Source: Vallitalea sp. (GTDB taxonomy: Bacteria; Bacillota; Clostridia; Lachnospirales; Vallitaleaceae). Taken from it: a stretch of DNA of 64,000 nucleotides. Shown here piece by piece: positions 17,929 through 27,627 of the stretch. A program made the position numbers and the translations under genes. Location of the stretch: contig JAOARM010000010.1 of the NCBI GenBank assembly GCA_025210515.1, positions 62,001-126,000 of the forward strand. The letters are read 5' to 3'. Each line of letters starts with the position of its first letter. Positions within the stretch are counted from its first letter, which is position 1. The notes beneath the pieces were generated by a model. That model was not told where the DNA came from and did not search any database. It saw only the letters and a list, made by a program, of their open reading frames with translations.

Positions 17929-19110
17929 ATGAAAAAAGTAATAACAGTATTATTGGCACTTGTATTAGTTATGTCAATGATGGTTACAGGATGTAAGAAG
18001 GATGAAGTGAAAACAACAGACAATAACTCTACTAACGATGGCGTAACAGCAGAAGACGCAAAAGATTCAGAAGAAGACGGGACAAAAGATTCTGAAACTA
18101 CAAAAGTAAATAAAGATGATATTACAGTTGGATTTGTATTTGTTGGACCAGTTGGTGATGGTGGATGGACTTATGCACACAACGAAGGTAGATTATACAT
18201 AGAAGAACAATTAGGAGTAAAAACATTATTTAATGAGTCAGTAAAAGAAACTCAAGAATGTGAACAAGTTATGAGAGATATGATAGACCAAGGTGCTAAT
18301 GTAATCTTTGCAACTAGCTTTGGTTATATGAAATATGTAAAAGCTCTTGCAGAAGAATATCCAGATGTTAAGTTTTTCCACTGTTCAGGATTTGAAAAAG
18401 CTGACAATATGTCAAATTACTTTGGAAGAATATATCAATCTAGATATTTATCAGGTATTGTAGCAGGATTAAAAACAGAAAGTAATAAGATAGGATACGT
18501 TGCTGCCTTTTCAATCCCAGAAGTAGTTAGAGGTATTAACGCATTTACATTAGGTGCTCAATCTGTTAATCCAGATGTAGAAGTAGAAGTTGTATGGACT
18601 TCAACTTGGTATGATCCAGCAAAAGAAAAAGAAGCAGCTATTGCATTATTAGATAAAGGTTGTGACGTAATTGCACAACATCAAGATACAGCAGGACCAC
18701 AACAAGCAGCAGAAGAAAGAGGTAAATATTCAATAGGATATAATACAGATATGCAAAAAGTAGCACAAAAAGCTAATATGACATCTGCTATATGGAATTG
18801 GGGCCCATATTATATTGACTCAGTTCAATCTGTTATTGATGGAACTTTTGAATCAACAAGTTACTGGGGCGGACTTAATGAAGGTATCGTTGGATTAGTG
18901 CCTTTAACAGATGTAGCTCCAGAAGATGCGAAATCTTTAGTAGAAGATGCAACAGATAAAATTAAAGATGGTTCATTACACGTATTTGAAGGACCTATCT
19001 ATAATCAAGAAGGTGAATTAGCAGTTAAAGAAGGAGAAGCTTTAACAGATGCTGAGATGTTAAGTATTAATTGGTTTGTTAAAGGTGTAATTGGTAAAAT
19101 TCAAGAATAA
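17929..19110 (+). CDS. BMP-family (PnrA-like) nucleoside-binding lipoprotein
   Basis: Solute receptor of the ABC importer encoded by the next three genes. The lipoprotein signal ends in MMVTGC (Cys about residue 22). An acidic linker (about 23-62) precedes the BMP domain, which shows FVFVGPVGDGGWTYAHNEGR, the GANVIFATSFGYM region and NWGPYY. PnrA-like proteins bind purine nucleosides, and the xpt/riboswitch context supports that. The gene follows a GGAGG site 86 bp after xpt. I see no terminator in between, so riboswitch control may extend here. Confidence 0.92.
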   Translation: MKKVITVLLALVLVMSMMVTGCKKDEVKTTDNNSTNDGVTAEDAKDSEEDGTKDSETTKVNKDDITVGFVFVGPVGDGGWTYAHNEGRLYIEEQLGVKTLFNESVKETQECEQVMRDMIDQGANVIFATSFGYMKYVKALAEEYPDVKFFHCSGFEKADNMSNYFGRIYQSRYLSGIVAGLKTESNKIGYVAAFSIPEVVRGINAFTLGAQSVNPDVEVEVVWTSTWYDPAKEKEAAIALLDKGCDVIAQHQDTAGPQQAAEERGKYSIGYNTDMQKVAQKANMTSAIWNWGPYYIDSVQSVIDGTFESTSYWGGLNEGIVGLVPLTDVAPEDAKSLVEDATDKIKDGSLHVFEGPIYNQEGELAVKEGEALTDAEMLSINWFVKGVIGKIQE

Positions 19111-19140
19111 AAAAATATATAAATATATAAGGAGCATGTT

Positions 19141-20661
19141 ATGAATAATCAAACTTTCGTAGAAATGAAAAATATTTCTAAGAGCTTTGGTGAAGTAAAA
19201 GCTAATTATAATGTTAACTTAAATGTTAAAAAAGGTGAAGTACATGCTCTTCTAGGTGAAAACGGTGCGGGTAAAAGTACCCTAATGAACATGCTGTCAG
19301 GAATATATTCTCCTGACAGCGGTTCTATTTTTATACATGGAAATGAAGTTAAGATTAATTCGCCTAAAGAGTCTATAAAGCTAGGTATTGGAATGATTCA
19401 TCAACATTATAAATTAGTGGATGTTATCACTGCGAAAGAAAATATAACATTAGGACAAAAAGGTAAGTTTTTTATAAATCAAAAAAAGCTATCAAAAGAA
19501 ATTAGTAAAATATCAGAAAAATTTCATCTAGATATTAATCCAGATAAAAAAATCTATAATATGTCTATAGGTGAAAAACAAACAGTTGAAATACTTAAAG
19601 TACTCTATAGAGGTGCTGATATTTTAATATTAGATGAGCCAACTGCTGTTTTAACACCTCAAGAAACTAAGAAGTTATTTAATATTATTAGAAATATGAA
19701 AGAACAAGGCTGTGCGGTTATAATAATAACTCATAAGCTTAATGAAGTAATGGAAATCTCTGATAGAGTAACAGTTCTTAGAAAAGGTCAGACAGTAGAG
19801 ACAGTTACTACATCTGAAACAACAGCAAAAGAACTAACTGATTTAATGGTTGGGCGCTCTGTTGACTTAGCTATTGAGAGAGTAATAACTAATCCTAGTG
19901 AGACACTACTTGAAATTAATAATCTAGTGGCAAAAGATAAAGATAAGGTTGTTAAGATTGACAATATTTCTTTTAACTTGAAAAAAGGTGAAATATTAGG
20001 AGTAGCAGGAGTAGCTGGCAGTGGACAAAAAGAATTATGTGAGGCTATAGCAGGTCTATATTCTGTAGAAGCAGGAGAAATTAAGTATTTAGATGAAAAT
20101 CTGGTTGGTAAAACACCTAGTGATATTATCAAAAGAGGTATTAGTATGAGTTTTATCCCAGAAGATAGACTGGGAATGGGCTTAGTAGCTTCTATGGATA
20201 TGGTAGATAATCTATTACTTAAAAGCTATAAAAATCAAGAAGGTCTATTAGTCAAGAGAAAACCTCTTGAAAATAAATGTGAAGAATTAATTGAAAAACT
20301 AGATATTAAAACACCAGGAATTCATCATCCAATTAAGCAATTGTCAGGTGGAAATATTCAAAAAGTGCTTCTTGGTAGAGAAATTGATTTAAGCCCTCAT
20401 GTGCTAATTACTGCATACCCAGTTAGAGGACTTGATATAGGTGCATCTCATACAATATATGATTTAATTAATGAAGAAAAGAAAAAAGGTGTTGGAATTA
20501 TTTTTGTAGGAGAAGACCTTGATGTATTATTAGAATTATGTGATAGAATTATGGTTTTATGTGATGGTAAAGTAACAGGTATATTAGATGCAACTGAAAC
20601 TACTAAAGAAGAAGTAGGATTATTAATGGCGGGACAAGAAAATAAGAAAGGAGTGTCTTAA
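19141..20661 (+). CDS. Nucleoside ABC importer, double ATP-binding protein
   Basis: A 506-residue protein with two nucleotide-binding domains, like NupO/YufO of the guanosine importer. Domain 1 has Walker A GENGAGKST, MSIGEKQTVEIL in place of LSGGQ, and Walker B ILILDEPTAVL. Domain 2 has GVAGSGQKE in place of Walker A, LSGGNIQKV, and LITAYPVRGLD in place of Walker B. This asymmetry (a degenerate second domain) is usual for the family. It lies 30 bp after the receptor gene and abuts the first permease. Confidence 0.93.
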   Translation: MNNQTFVEMKNISKSFGEVKANYNVNLNVKKGEVHALLGENGAGKSTLMNMLSGIYSPDSGSIFIHGNEVKINSPKESIKLGIGMIHQHYKLVDVITAKENITLGQKGKFFINQKKLSKEISKISEKFHLDINPDKKIYNMSIGEKQTVEILKVLYRGADILILDEPTAVLTPQETKKLFNIIRNMKEQGCAVIIITHKLNEVMEISDRVTVLRKGQTVETVTTSETTAKELTDLMVGRSVDLAIERVITNPSETLLEINNLVAKDKDKVVKIDNISFNLKKGEILGVAGVAGSGQKELCEAIAGLYSVEAGEIKYLDENLVGKTPSDIIKRGISMSFIPEDRLGMGLVASMDMVDNLLLKSYKNQEGLLVKRKPLENKCEELIEKLDIKTPGIHHPIKQLSGGNIQKVLLGREIDLSPHVLITAYPVRGLDIGASHTIYDLINEEKKKGVGIIFVGEDLDVLLELCDRIMVLCDGKVTGILDATETTKEEVGLLMAGQENKKGVS

Positions 20662-21729
20662 GTGTTTAAATTAGTAAAAAGAGTTAATATCTCAAAGCGC
20701 AAAAAAATGTCTATTAGAATTATAGCCATATTATTGGCGTTAGTCACAGCATCCATTTTTATATTAATATTAGGACATAATCCTTTCAAAGTATACAGTA
20801 CAATGATTTCTGGAGCGTTAGGCTCTGCTTATAGACGTAAAGATACTCTAACAATAGCTATTCCTCTAATTATAACCTCTCTTGGTATAATGGTTGCGTT
20901 CAAGATGAAGTTTTGGAATATTGGAGCAGAAGGACAGATTCTTATGGGAGCTTTTACAGCTAGCTTTGTAGCTCTTAATTTTTCTCATTTACCAAAGCCT
21001 ATAGTTATTATATTAATGATAATTGCAGGTATTATAGGTGGAGGACTATGGGCTTTAATTCCAGCTTTATTAAAAGTGAACTTTGACACTAATGAAACAA
21101 TCATTACGCTAATGCTTAATTATATAGCTATAAAGTGGATAACATATTTGCAGTTTGGACCATGGAAAGATCCTAATTCACTAGGATTTCCCGAAATTGC
21201 TCCATTTGAAAAAAGTGCATTACTTCCAAAGGTCTTTGGAATACATATTGGGTGGATAATTGCAATAGTTTTAGCAATAGTTCTATATATTTTTCTTAAT
21301 CATTCCAAAAAAGGTTATGAAATTTCAGTTGTAGGTGAAAGTGTCGACACTGCAAAGTATGCAGGTATGAATGTTAAGAAAATAATAGTTATGTCATTGT
21401 TTATAAGTGGAGGTATCTGTGGATTAGTTGGTATGATTCAAGCTTCAGGTGTTAATAGAACGTTATCTATGGATGTTTCTTCAGGTTATGGTTATACAGC
21501 AATTATTACAACATGGCTATCAGGTTTAAAAACATCAACTATTATTCCTGTGTCTCTTTTGTTTGCAACTATGATAAAAGGTGGTTCTTATATACAGACA
21601 GCTTATCAGATTCCACATTCAGTTTCAGATGTTTTACAAAGTATGATATTATTCTTCGTGCTTGGTAGCGAGCTATTTATTAACTATAAAATAGTATTAA
21701 AAAAATCTTTAGTAAAGGAGGAGTGTTAA
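20662..21729 (+). CDS. Nucleoside ABC importer permease 1
   Basis: A 355-residue inner-membrane permease of the BMP/sugar type (NupP/YufP-like), with about nine or ten membrane segments and the signature KFWNIGAEGQILMGAF. The start is GTG 20662, directly after the TAA of the ATP-binding gene and preceded by AAAGGAG, which indicates translational coupling. It pairs with the next permease as a heterodimer. Confidence 0.92.
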   Translation: MFKLVKRVNISKRKKMSIRIIAILLALVTASIFILILGHNPFKVYSTMISGALGSAYRRKDTLTIAIPLIITSLGIMVAFKMKFWNIGAEGQILMGAFTASFVALNFSHLPKPIVIILMIIAGIIGGGLWALIPALLKVNFDTNETIITLMLNYIAIKWITYLQFGPWKDPNSLGFPEIAPFEKSALLPKVFGIHIGWIIAIVLAIVLYIFLNHSKKGYEISVVGESVDTAKYAGMNVKKIIVMSLFISGGICGLVGMIQASGVNRTLSMDVSSGYGYTAIITTWLSGLKTSTIIPVSLLFATMIKGGSYIQTAYQIPHSVSDVLQSMILFFVLGSELFINYKIVLKKSLVKEEC

Positions 21730-21730
21730 A

Positions 21731-22651
21731 ATGATATCTTTTTTAACAGCGGCTATTGCTGCGGGAACTCCTTTGCTATTTGCAACTCTAGGAGAGCTTA
21801 TTACAGAAAAATCTGGAAAACTAAATCTAGGGGTAGAGGGTATGATGCTTCTTGGTGCCGTAGCAGGATTTGGTGTTGGTTTTTATTCTCATAATCCATT
21901 ATTAGCACTTATAAGTGCGGCTATAGCAGGAGCACTAGGAGCAAGTATATATGCATTTTTAACAGTTACACTAAGGACTAACCAAGTAGTAACTGGATTA
22001 GCACTTACTATTTTTGGTACAGGATTCTCAAGTTTTATTGGTAATAACTTTATTGGTGAGAAAATGCCAGAAAATATTATTCAGACATTTAAAGCTATAA
22101 AAATTCCTATATTGGGAGATATTCCAGTTATAGGTGAAGTATTTTTTAACCAAGATGCATTTGTATATATTGGTTATATTTCTGCAGTTCTACTTGGTAT
22201 ATATTTATATAAAACAAGATTTGGACTTAATCTTAGAGCTGTTGGTGAAAATACAAAAGCTGCAGATGCAGCAGGTATATCTATAGTAAAGTATAAGTAT
22301 ATACATATATTAGTTGGTGGTGCTCTATGTGGTCTAGGAGGGGCATATCTTTCAGTAGTTGATGTTCCACAGTGGCAAGATAACATAACAGCAGGAAGAG
22401 GATGGATTGCTATTGCACTTGTTATATTTTGTAACTGGAATCCATTAAAAGCACTACTAGGAGCTTATTTTTTTGGAGGGCTTAATATTATTGGTTTTAG
22501 AATTCAGTATTTGAACATATCTCAGAACTTACTAGATATGTTACCATATGTTGCTACAATTATCGTTTTAGTTATAAGTACCACAAGAAAATCAAAGGAA
22601 TATTCACCTCCAGGAAGTTTAGGAGAAGCGTATTTTAGAGAAGAAAGATAA
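21731..22651 (+). CDS. Nucleoside ABC importer permease 2
   Basis: A 306-residue permease (NupQ/YufQ-like) with eight or nine membrane segments and the signature KSGKLNLGVEGMMLLGA. It begins 1 nt after the stop of permease 1, with an overlapping AAAGGAGGAG site. It is the last gene of the purine salvage operon, and a terminator follows at 22695. Confidence 0.92.
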   Translation: MISFLTAAIAAGTPLLFATLGELITEKSGKLNLGVEGMMLLGAVAGFGVGFYSHNPLLALISAAIAGALGASIYAFLTVTLRTNQVVTGLALTIFGTGFSSFIGNNFIGEKMPENIIQTFKAIKIPILGDIPVIGEVFFNQDAFVYIGYISAVLLGIYLYKTRFGLNLRAVGENTKAADAAGISIVKYKYIHILVGGALCGLGGAYLSVVDVPQWQDNITAGRGWIAIALVIFCNWNPLKALLGAYFFGGLNIIGFRIQYLNISQNLLDMLPYVATIIVLVISTTRKSKEYSPPGSLGEAYFREER

Positions 22652-22694
22652 TTGTTGCAAAATACATATAATAATATTATAAATAAAGGTTAAA

Positions 22695-22745
22695 AAAGGG
22701 CTAACTATTTTATTTAATAAATATAATAGTAAAGCCCTTTTTGTT
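22695..22745 (+). terminator. Terminator of the nucleoside importer operon
   Basis: AAAGGGCT...ACTATT pairs with AATAGT...AGCCCTTT across an AT-rich loop and is followed by TTTTTG. The 290 bp from here to the response regulator gene are AT-rich, with no further recognisable element. Confidence 0.8.
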
Positions 22746-23035
22746 CGTATTAAAGTATTTCTAATTAATATATTAAAACATAACAAACGTATTGTAATAT
22801 ACTAGGAGATAGTATATATTTATATATAGAAAAATACATAATTATTTATAAAAGGTTATAAAAATAGTGATATAGCAATAAAACATGTTGAAGAAATAGA
22901 TAAGTTGTTATTAATATGATATAATATGATTTATATATATAAATACTATGATGAATACAACGCATGTCGACTATTTGCCTTTTGCATTTATGAAAGAATA
23001 ATGTATATTCCAATTGTAAAGAAAGAGGTGTAGCC

Positions 23036-23707
23036 ATGAAAAAGACAGTTTTAGTAATTGAAGATGAAACCATAATGAGAGATATGATATGCAAAGCTTT
23101 TAGAAGTGATGGGTTCGATGTATTAGAAGCCGTAGACGGACAAGAAGCATTAGAGGTATTTGCAGACAATAAAGTAGATTTAGTGTTGCTTGATATAGTT
23201 CTACCGAAATTAGATGGATGGTCTGTTTGTCGAAGAATAAGAACTAAATCTGATGTAGCTATCATTATGATTACTTCAAGAGAAGACGATGAAGATCAGC
23301 TTTTGGGATATGAATTAGGTGTAGATGAATATGTTATTAAGCCACCAAATATTAAGGTGCTATTAGCAAAGAGCAATAGACTATTACAGAGAATTATGAC
23401 TACTAATGACAATGTTAAAAGCATTATTGGTAAATGTGGTATTAGTATTGATAAAGATGCATACTCTGTAATGATAGATAATGAAAAAGTTGAATTTGCA
23501 CCAAAAGAATATGAATTATTATTGTATTTAGTAGAGAATGAGGGAAGAGTTCTTACTAGAGAGCAGATTTTGGATACTGTTTGGGGATATGATTATTTTG
23601 GAGACTATAGAGTTGTAGATACACATATTAAAAAAATAAGAAAGAAATTAAGTGATAAAGCAAAGTATATACATACTGTTGTAAGGGCAGGATATAAATT
23701 TGAATAG
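23036..23707 (+). CDS. OmpR/PhoB-family response regulator without adjacent kinase
   Basis: A 223-residue two-domain regulator. The receiver domain has the acidic pair Glu9/Asp10, phosphoacceptor Asp53 in LVLLDIVLP, and Lys in YVIKPPN. The C-terminal winged helix (about 130-222) has the PKEYELLLYLVENEGRVLTR recognition pattern and ends in RAGYKF. GAAAGAGGTG precedes the ATG. The next gene encodes an AI-2E-type permease and not a histidine kinase, so the partner kinase is elsewhere or absent. Confidence 0.93.
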   Translation: MKKTVLVIEDETIMRDMICKAFRSDGFDVLEAVDGQEALEVFADNKVDLVLLDIVLPKLDGWSVCRRIRTKSDVAIIMITSREDDEDQLLGYELGVDEYVIKPPNIKVLLAKSNRLLQRIMTTNDNVKSIIGKCGISIDKDAYSVMIDNEKVEFAPKEYELLLYLVENEGRVLTREQILDTVWGYDYFGDYRVVDTHIKKIRKKLSDKAKYIHTVVRAGYKFE

Positions 23708-23740
23708 AGCGAATAATATAACCTAGAGAGGAACATGTTA

Positions 23741-24949
23741 ATGAAAATTAAATTAGACCATGGATATATGAAAAGAATAAAATATGTAACTTTGGGATTT
23801 GTTATTATATATGTTATTTATTTAGTAATTACTAATATAGGGGATGTTATATCAGGTGCATCATCGGCTTTCTCATTCACTGTAAAAGTATTATCACCAT
23901 TTCTATGGGGTTTAGTTATAGCGTATCTGTTAAATCCGTTAGTAAAATATTTCGAGAGAATATTAAGTAAAATAAGAATTAGTAAAAAATGGGCTAGAAC
24001 TCATCCAAAACAGAGGAAAACAATAGTTAGAGCAATTAGTTTATTATTTACAATCGTTTTTATTATTACACTTATATCATTACTAATTAATAGTATTTTT
24101 GTTATGATTAATGGTAGCTTTGAAAAATTTGAATTCAGTACATTTCTAGAAGAAATAACTGTAAGATTTACTAACTATTCAAATGAGTTAGTGGGATTTG
24201 AAGATACTTTAACTAAGATGGGGATATCTACTAATATTACTGGAATGCTAAATAACTTTGCTGTTACTATAGTAGATGAAATTGATAATATTGTAGGAAC
24301 TATAGCTACTAGAATGACAACAGTTGGAAGATATATTATTGATATAAGTTTTGGATTTGTTTTTGCCTTTAACTTTATTATGAATAGAGAATATTTTAGT
24401 GGGTTATTAGAGAATGCTCTAAGGCTTACGTTGAATGATAAAAAGAAAAGTAACCTAAAAGAAATTATGCAAGAAATTAATGTAGTTTTTCAGAGTTTTA
24501 TAAGAGGAAAAATTATTGATCTCACGTTACTAAGTTTTGTTACAGTTATGTCTTTGGTTATTATTAATTTTAATTATGCTTTTATAGTAGGAACTTTCGC
24601 AGGATATACCAATATCATTCCTTATCTTGGAACATGGATAGGTATTATTCCAGCAATCATTATTGCGCTAGTAAAACAAGGGTGGCAGCAAGCACTTTTT
24701 GTAGGAATTTATATTGTAGCTATACAACAGGTATATTATATATTTGTAAGTCCAAAAGTACAAGGAAAAAGCATCGGCATGCATCCAGTATTTATTCTTC
24801 TAGCAATGTTTGTATTTGGTAAATTTTTTGGATTAGTAGGTATGATTTTATCAATACCTTTAGGTGGAATTGTTAAAATATTTATTAACAGATGGGCTAA
24901 TAAAAGACAACAAACGAGAAATATTGATTTGATTAATCTCGAAAAATGA
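23741..24949 (+). CDS. AI-2E family (PF01594) membrane transporter
   Basis: A roughly 402-residue permease with about eight membrane segments. The family pattern is FLWGLVIAYLLNPLV near the N-terminus and YLGTWIGIIPAIIIALV plus GKSIGMHPVFILLAM near the C-terminus. Members export varied solutes (autoinducer-2, sodium/proton exchange), so the substrate is open. ATG 23735 is too near the GAGAGG site; the ATG at 23741 has better spacing. It lies 33 bp after the response regulator gene and probably shares its transcript. Confidence 0.88.
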   Translation: MKIKLDHGYMKRIKYVTLGFVIIYVIYLVITNIGDVISGASSAFSFTVKVLSPFLWGLVIAYLLNPLVKYFERILSKIRISKKWARTHPKQRKTIVRAISLLFTIVFIITLISLLINSIFVMINGSFEKFEFSTFLEEITVRFTNYSNELVGFEDTLTKMGISTNITGMLNNFAVTIVDEIDNIVGTIATRMTTVGRYIIDISFGFVFAFNFIMNREYFSGLLENALRLTLNDKKKSNLKEIMQEINVVFQSFIRGKIIDLTLLSFVTVMSLVIINFNYAFIVGTFAGYTNIIPYLGTWIGIIPAIIIALVKQGWQQALFVGIYIVAIQQVYYIFVSPKVQGKSIGMHPVFILLAMFVFGKFFGLVGMILSIPLGGIVKIFINRWANKRQQTRNIDLINLEK

Positions 24950-25005
24950 TATAAAATAATAGAGTTGGGAAAATAACTACTTGAAAGCAAAATGGAGGGC
25001 GTTTC

Positions 25006-25713
25006 ATGTATAAGAATTATGTTTTTAATTTGTATGGTACTTTAATAGATATTAAAATCAACGAAGAAAAAGACGAATTATGGGAAAAATTCGCCATTTA
25101 CTTTGGTTATTATGGAGCTCATTATGAAAAAGAAGAATTAAAAGAAGAATATAATAAAATTGTTAATAAACTAATTAACAGAAATGATAAAACAGAATGT
25201 CCAGATTTTGAAATTGAAGATGTATTTTATAAGCTGTTTAAAGATAAATATGTTAAGCCTAAGAAAAAGCCAAAAAATGCAACAAAAACTTTTCGTTTAT
25301 TATCAACAGAATATATTAAACTATATGATGGCGTTAAGGAAATGTTAGAAGAGCTAAAAGCTAATGACAAAAAAATATACTTATTATCTAATGCACAAAA
25401 ATCATTTGCTAACTCAGAGATGAAGTACCTAGGAATAAAAAATTATTTTGATAGTATATGTATTTCTTCAGATGTTGGAATTAAAAAACCAGACACTAAT
25501 ATTTATAAATATTTTTTAGATAAAAACCAATTAAATCCTCAAGACACTATATTTATTGGCAATGATATAATTGATTTAAAAGGTGCTAATGATATGGGTA
25601 TAGATTCACTATATATTCATACTAATTTATCACAAAGTAATATAGATGACGTTACATCAAAATATAAAATTGAGGATGGAGACATAAGTAAATTAAGAGA
25701 CTTAATTATATAG
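25006..25713 (+). CDS. HAD-superfamily protein with altered motif I
   Basis: A 235-residue HAD-like fold with a helical cap. Motif II (YLLSNAQ), motif III Lys (GIKKPD) and motif IV (IFIGNDIIDLKGA) are intact. Motif I reads VFNLYGTLID where relatives read FDLYGTL, so Asn8 stands at the nucleophile position and Tyr10 at the second Asp position. The Tyr is usual in this subfamily, but the Asn should abolish phosphoryl transfer by the standard mechanism. It may be a binding or regulatory protein, or a sequencing difference of one base (AAT for GAT). GGAGGG precedes the ATG. Confidence 0.85.
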   Translation: MYKNYVFNLYGTLIDIKINEEKDELWEKFAIYFGYYGAHYEKEELKEEYNKIVNKLINRNDKTECPDFEIEDVFYKLFKDKYVKPKKKPKNATKTFRLLSTEYIKLYDGVKEMLEELKANDKKIYLLSNAQKSFANSEMKYLGIKNYFDSICISSDVGIKKPDTNIYKYFLDKNQLNPQDTIFIGNDIIDLKGANDMGIDSLYIHTNLSQSNIDDVTSKYKIEDGDISKLRDLII

Positions 25714-25758
25714 TTCATAATAGAAGTTTTATATACTATAAATAGGTAGGTGATAATA

Positions 25759-25956
25759 ATGAAAAAGCTTTATAAATCTAGGAGTAACAAAAAAATAAGT
25801 GGTATATGTGCAGGCATTGCCGAATATCTAGACGTAGACCCAACCATTATTAGACTTATATTTGCAATAGGAATTTTATTTGGTGGAGCTGGACTATGGG
25901 CATATATTATATGTGCACTTATTATTCCAGATGAACCAGTTAATAATGAGTACTAA
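25759..25956 (+). CDS. PspC-domain small membrane protein
   Basis: A 65-residue protein almost entirely made of a PspC domain: KKLYKSRSNKKISGICAGIA followed by EYLDVDPTIIRLIFAI and a C-terminal hydrophobic helix. PspC proteins act in envelope-stress sensing. The frame extends to GTG 25750, but that codon is part of the AGGTG site, so ATG 25759 is preferred. It is followed by a membrane-protein gene 135 bp downstream. Confidence 0.88.
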   Translation: MKKLYKSRSNKKISGICAGIAEYLDVDPTIIRLIFAIGILFGGAGLWAYIICALIIPDEPVNNEY

Positions 25957-26091
25957 AATTATATACTTGAAAATTGATTAGATGTATTAGCTATAAAACT
26001 TTAGACATTTTGTTTAATAGTATTTGTAGCTTTTTTCTTATGATTTTACGAATTAGAGTTAATTAATAGTATTTTAGAGAGGTGGTATATT

Positions 26092-27177
26092 GTGAGTAAT
26101 GAAAAGGCAGATAGTGTTTTAATAGAAGGACTTAGGTCGGCTTTAATAGCATTTTTGATAATATTAGGAATTTCTTTTGTTCTTTCAATTGTAGTTAATT
26201 TTACTTCCTATGAAAGATTTAATGAAATTATGTCAGGAACTTTAGGAGGTAACAAAGGTGTAACAGCAAGTAGTATTATAAAAATAACTTTTGCTATATT
26301 TAACTTATCATTATTTAATACTCTAGGGTCAGTGAAGTTAGGATTATTAATATTTCTAATTATACCAATTATAGCTTTTTGGATATCTAACAAGCATATT
26401 AATAATAGAGGAGATATTAATATAACTAATATAAAAATATATATAATTACTTCTTTATCATTTGGAGTATTACAGTTAATTATATCATTAATTACAGCAG
26501 GAGAAATTGTTGAAGATCTTAATATTAATTTTGCTTCTATAGGAAATATAATATCAACTATATTAATAACTTTTCTATTACAAGTATTTATTAAAGTTAA
26601 TTATAAAAGTAATTTTAGGAGTGAAGGTGTTAAAGCATTTAAAAATACTTATAGGATTATATTATTTATAGGAGCCGTTGTTGGATTAGTAGCTATTGTA
26701 TATGGTATTAGAAGTCAAAGTAAAGATATAATAATATTATTAACGTCAATTATTATTTTATTACCGAATGTTATTGCATATACTTGTTTCTATATGATGG
26801 GACTTACTCTAGAATTTAATGATAAATTACAAAATGCATTAGAGTTCATAGGAATTGACGCTTCTCTTGAAAGCATGATGATAGTGAGGTATATAGGTGT
26901 ACTTGTATTTGTCTTAATAGTTATTATAGTTATCTATAGAATGAACAAAGATAGACTTATTATTAATACTATTATATATTCTGCTTCAATAGGGCTTTTC
27001 ATGGGGATACTTGCTTATCTTTCTAAAATTGATATTAAGCAAATTCCTATATTAGGAACTATTACTATTTCTGTGAATTCATTGTTATTATCAATTATAA
27101 TACCAATTGCAATGGTATGGATTATAGTGTTAATTTATTATTTGATATTGAAGATAGCTGAGATTATAAGGGCGTAA
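26092..27177 (+). CDS. Polytopic membrane protein of unknown function
   Basis: A 361-residue protein with about nine or ten predicted membrane segments and short loops; a soluble N-terminal stretch (SNEKADSVLIEGLRS) precedes the first. I recognise no family signature. The start is GTG 26092 after GAGAGGTGG. It lies between a PspC-domain gene and the cobalamin riboswitch, and its isoleucine-rich, AT-rich coding looks like that of its neighbours. A membrane stress protein acting with PspC is possible but unsupported. Confidence 0.75.
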   Translation: MSNEKADSVLIEGLRSALIAFLIILGISFVLSIVVNFTSYERFNEIMSGTLGGNKGVTASSIIKITFAIFNLSLFNTLGSVKLGLLIFLIIPIIAFWISNKHINNRGDINITNIKIYIITSLSFGVLQLIISLITAGEIVEDLNINFASIGNIISTILITFLLQVFIKVNYKSNFRSEGVKAFKNTYRIILFIGAVVGLVAIVYGIRSQSKDIIILLTSIIILLPNVIAYTCFYMMGLTLEFNDKLQNALEFIGIDASLESMMIVRYIGVLVFVLIVIIVIYRMNKDRLIINTIIYSASIGLFMGILAYLSKIDIKQIPILGTITISVNSLLLSIIIPIAMVWIIVLIYYLILKIAEIIRA

Positions 27178-27260
27178 TTATTGTCAGATAAAACGCAAAG
27201 TAGTTTTTTTGAGTATTAGAAGCAAACAGTGTATTTGCTGTGGATATATTTGATATTGTA

Positions 27261-27289
27261 TTGACATAACATAATTTATGTTTTAAACT
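27261..27289 (+). promoter_or_regulatory. Promoter of the cobalamin-riboswitch operon
   Basis: TTGACA (27261-27266), 17 bp, then TAAACT (27284-27289). It lies about 20 bp before the aptamer. Confidence 0.6.
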
Positions 27290-27307
27290 AAAAAAAATTG
27301 AATAATT

Positions 27308-27412
27308 GGAGTAGGTGGCAACTTATGTTGCATAATAGGGAATCAGGTGCAAAACCTGAACGGTCACGCCACTGTAATGTGAAAACTTAGTCAGAAAACC
27401 TGCCTATCTCTA
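27308..27412 (+). promoter_or_regulatory. Cobalamin riboswitch
   Basis: Core elements in order: TAGGTGGC, an AGGGAATCAGGTGCAAAACC segment with the paired CCTGAACGG, the B12-box-like CACGCCACTGT, and AGTCAGAAAACCTGCC closing the core. Adenosylcobalamin or a related corrinoid should bind and reduce expression of the seven-part locus downstream. A terminator lies at 27525-27562. Confidence 0.93.
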
Positions 27413-27524
27413 AAACACTTTTACTTATTCAAAGTGAAAACTCTGCGAGTGACGGAGGGTGTGGAATATTAATATAAATGTTGTTGATAGTACATAACAA
27501 TGTCTAATTATATTGATTATTTTC

Positions 27525-27562
27525 ATGCTTTTTAGCTTGCAAAAGTTAAAGGGCATTTTTTT
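27525..27562 (+). terminator. Expression-platform terminator of the cobalamin riboswitch
   Basis: ATGCTTTTTAGCTT (27525-27538) pairs fully (with G-T pairs) with AAGTTAAAGGGCAT (27543-27556), followed by six T residues. It lies 65 bp before the first gene. Confidence 0.75.
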
Positions 27563-27627
27563 ATGCTATAAGAAAGTTCTAATAAAATGCCTAAACAAAT
27601 AAAATTAAAATTTACGGAGGAAGAAGA

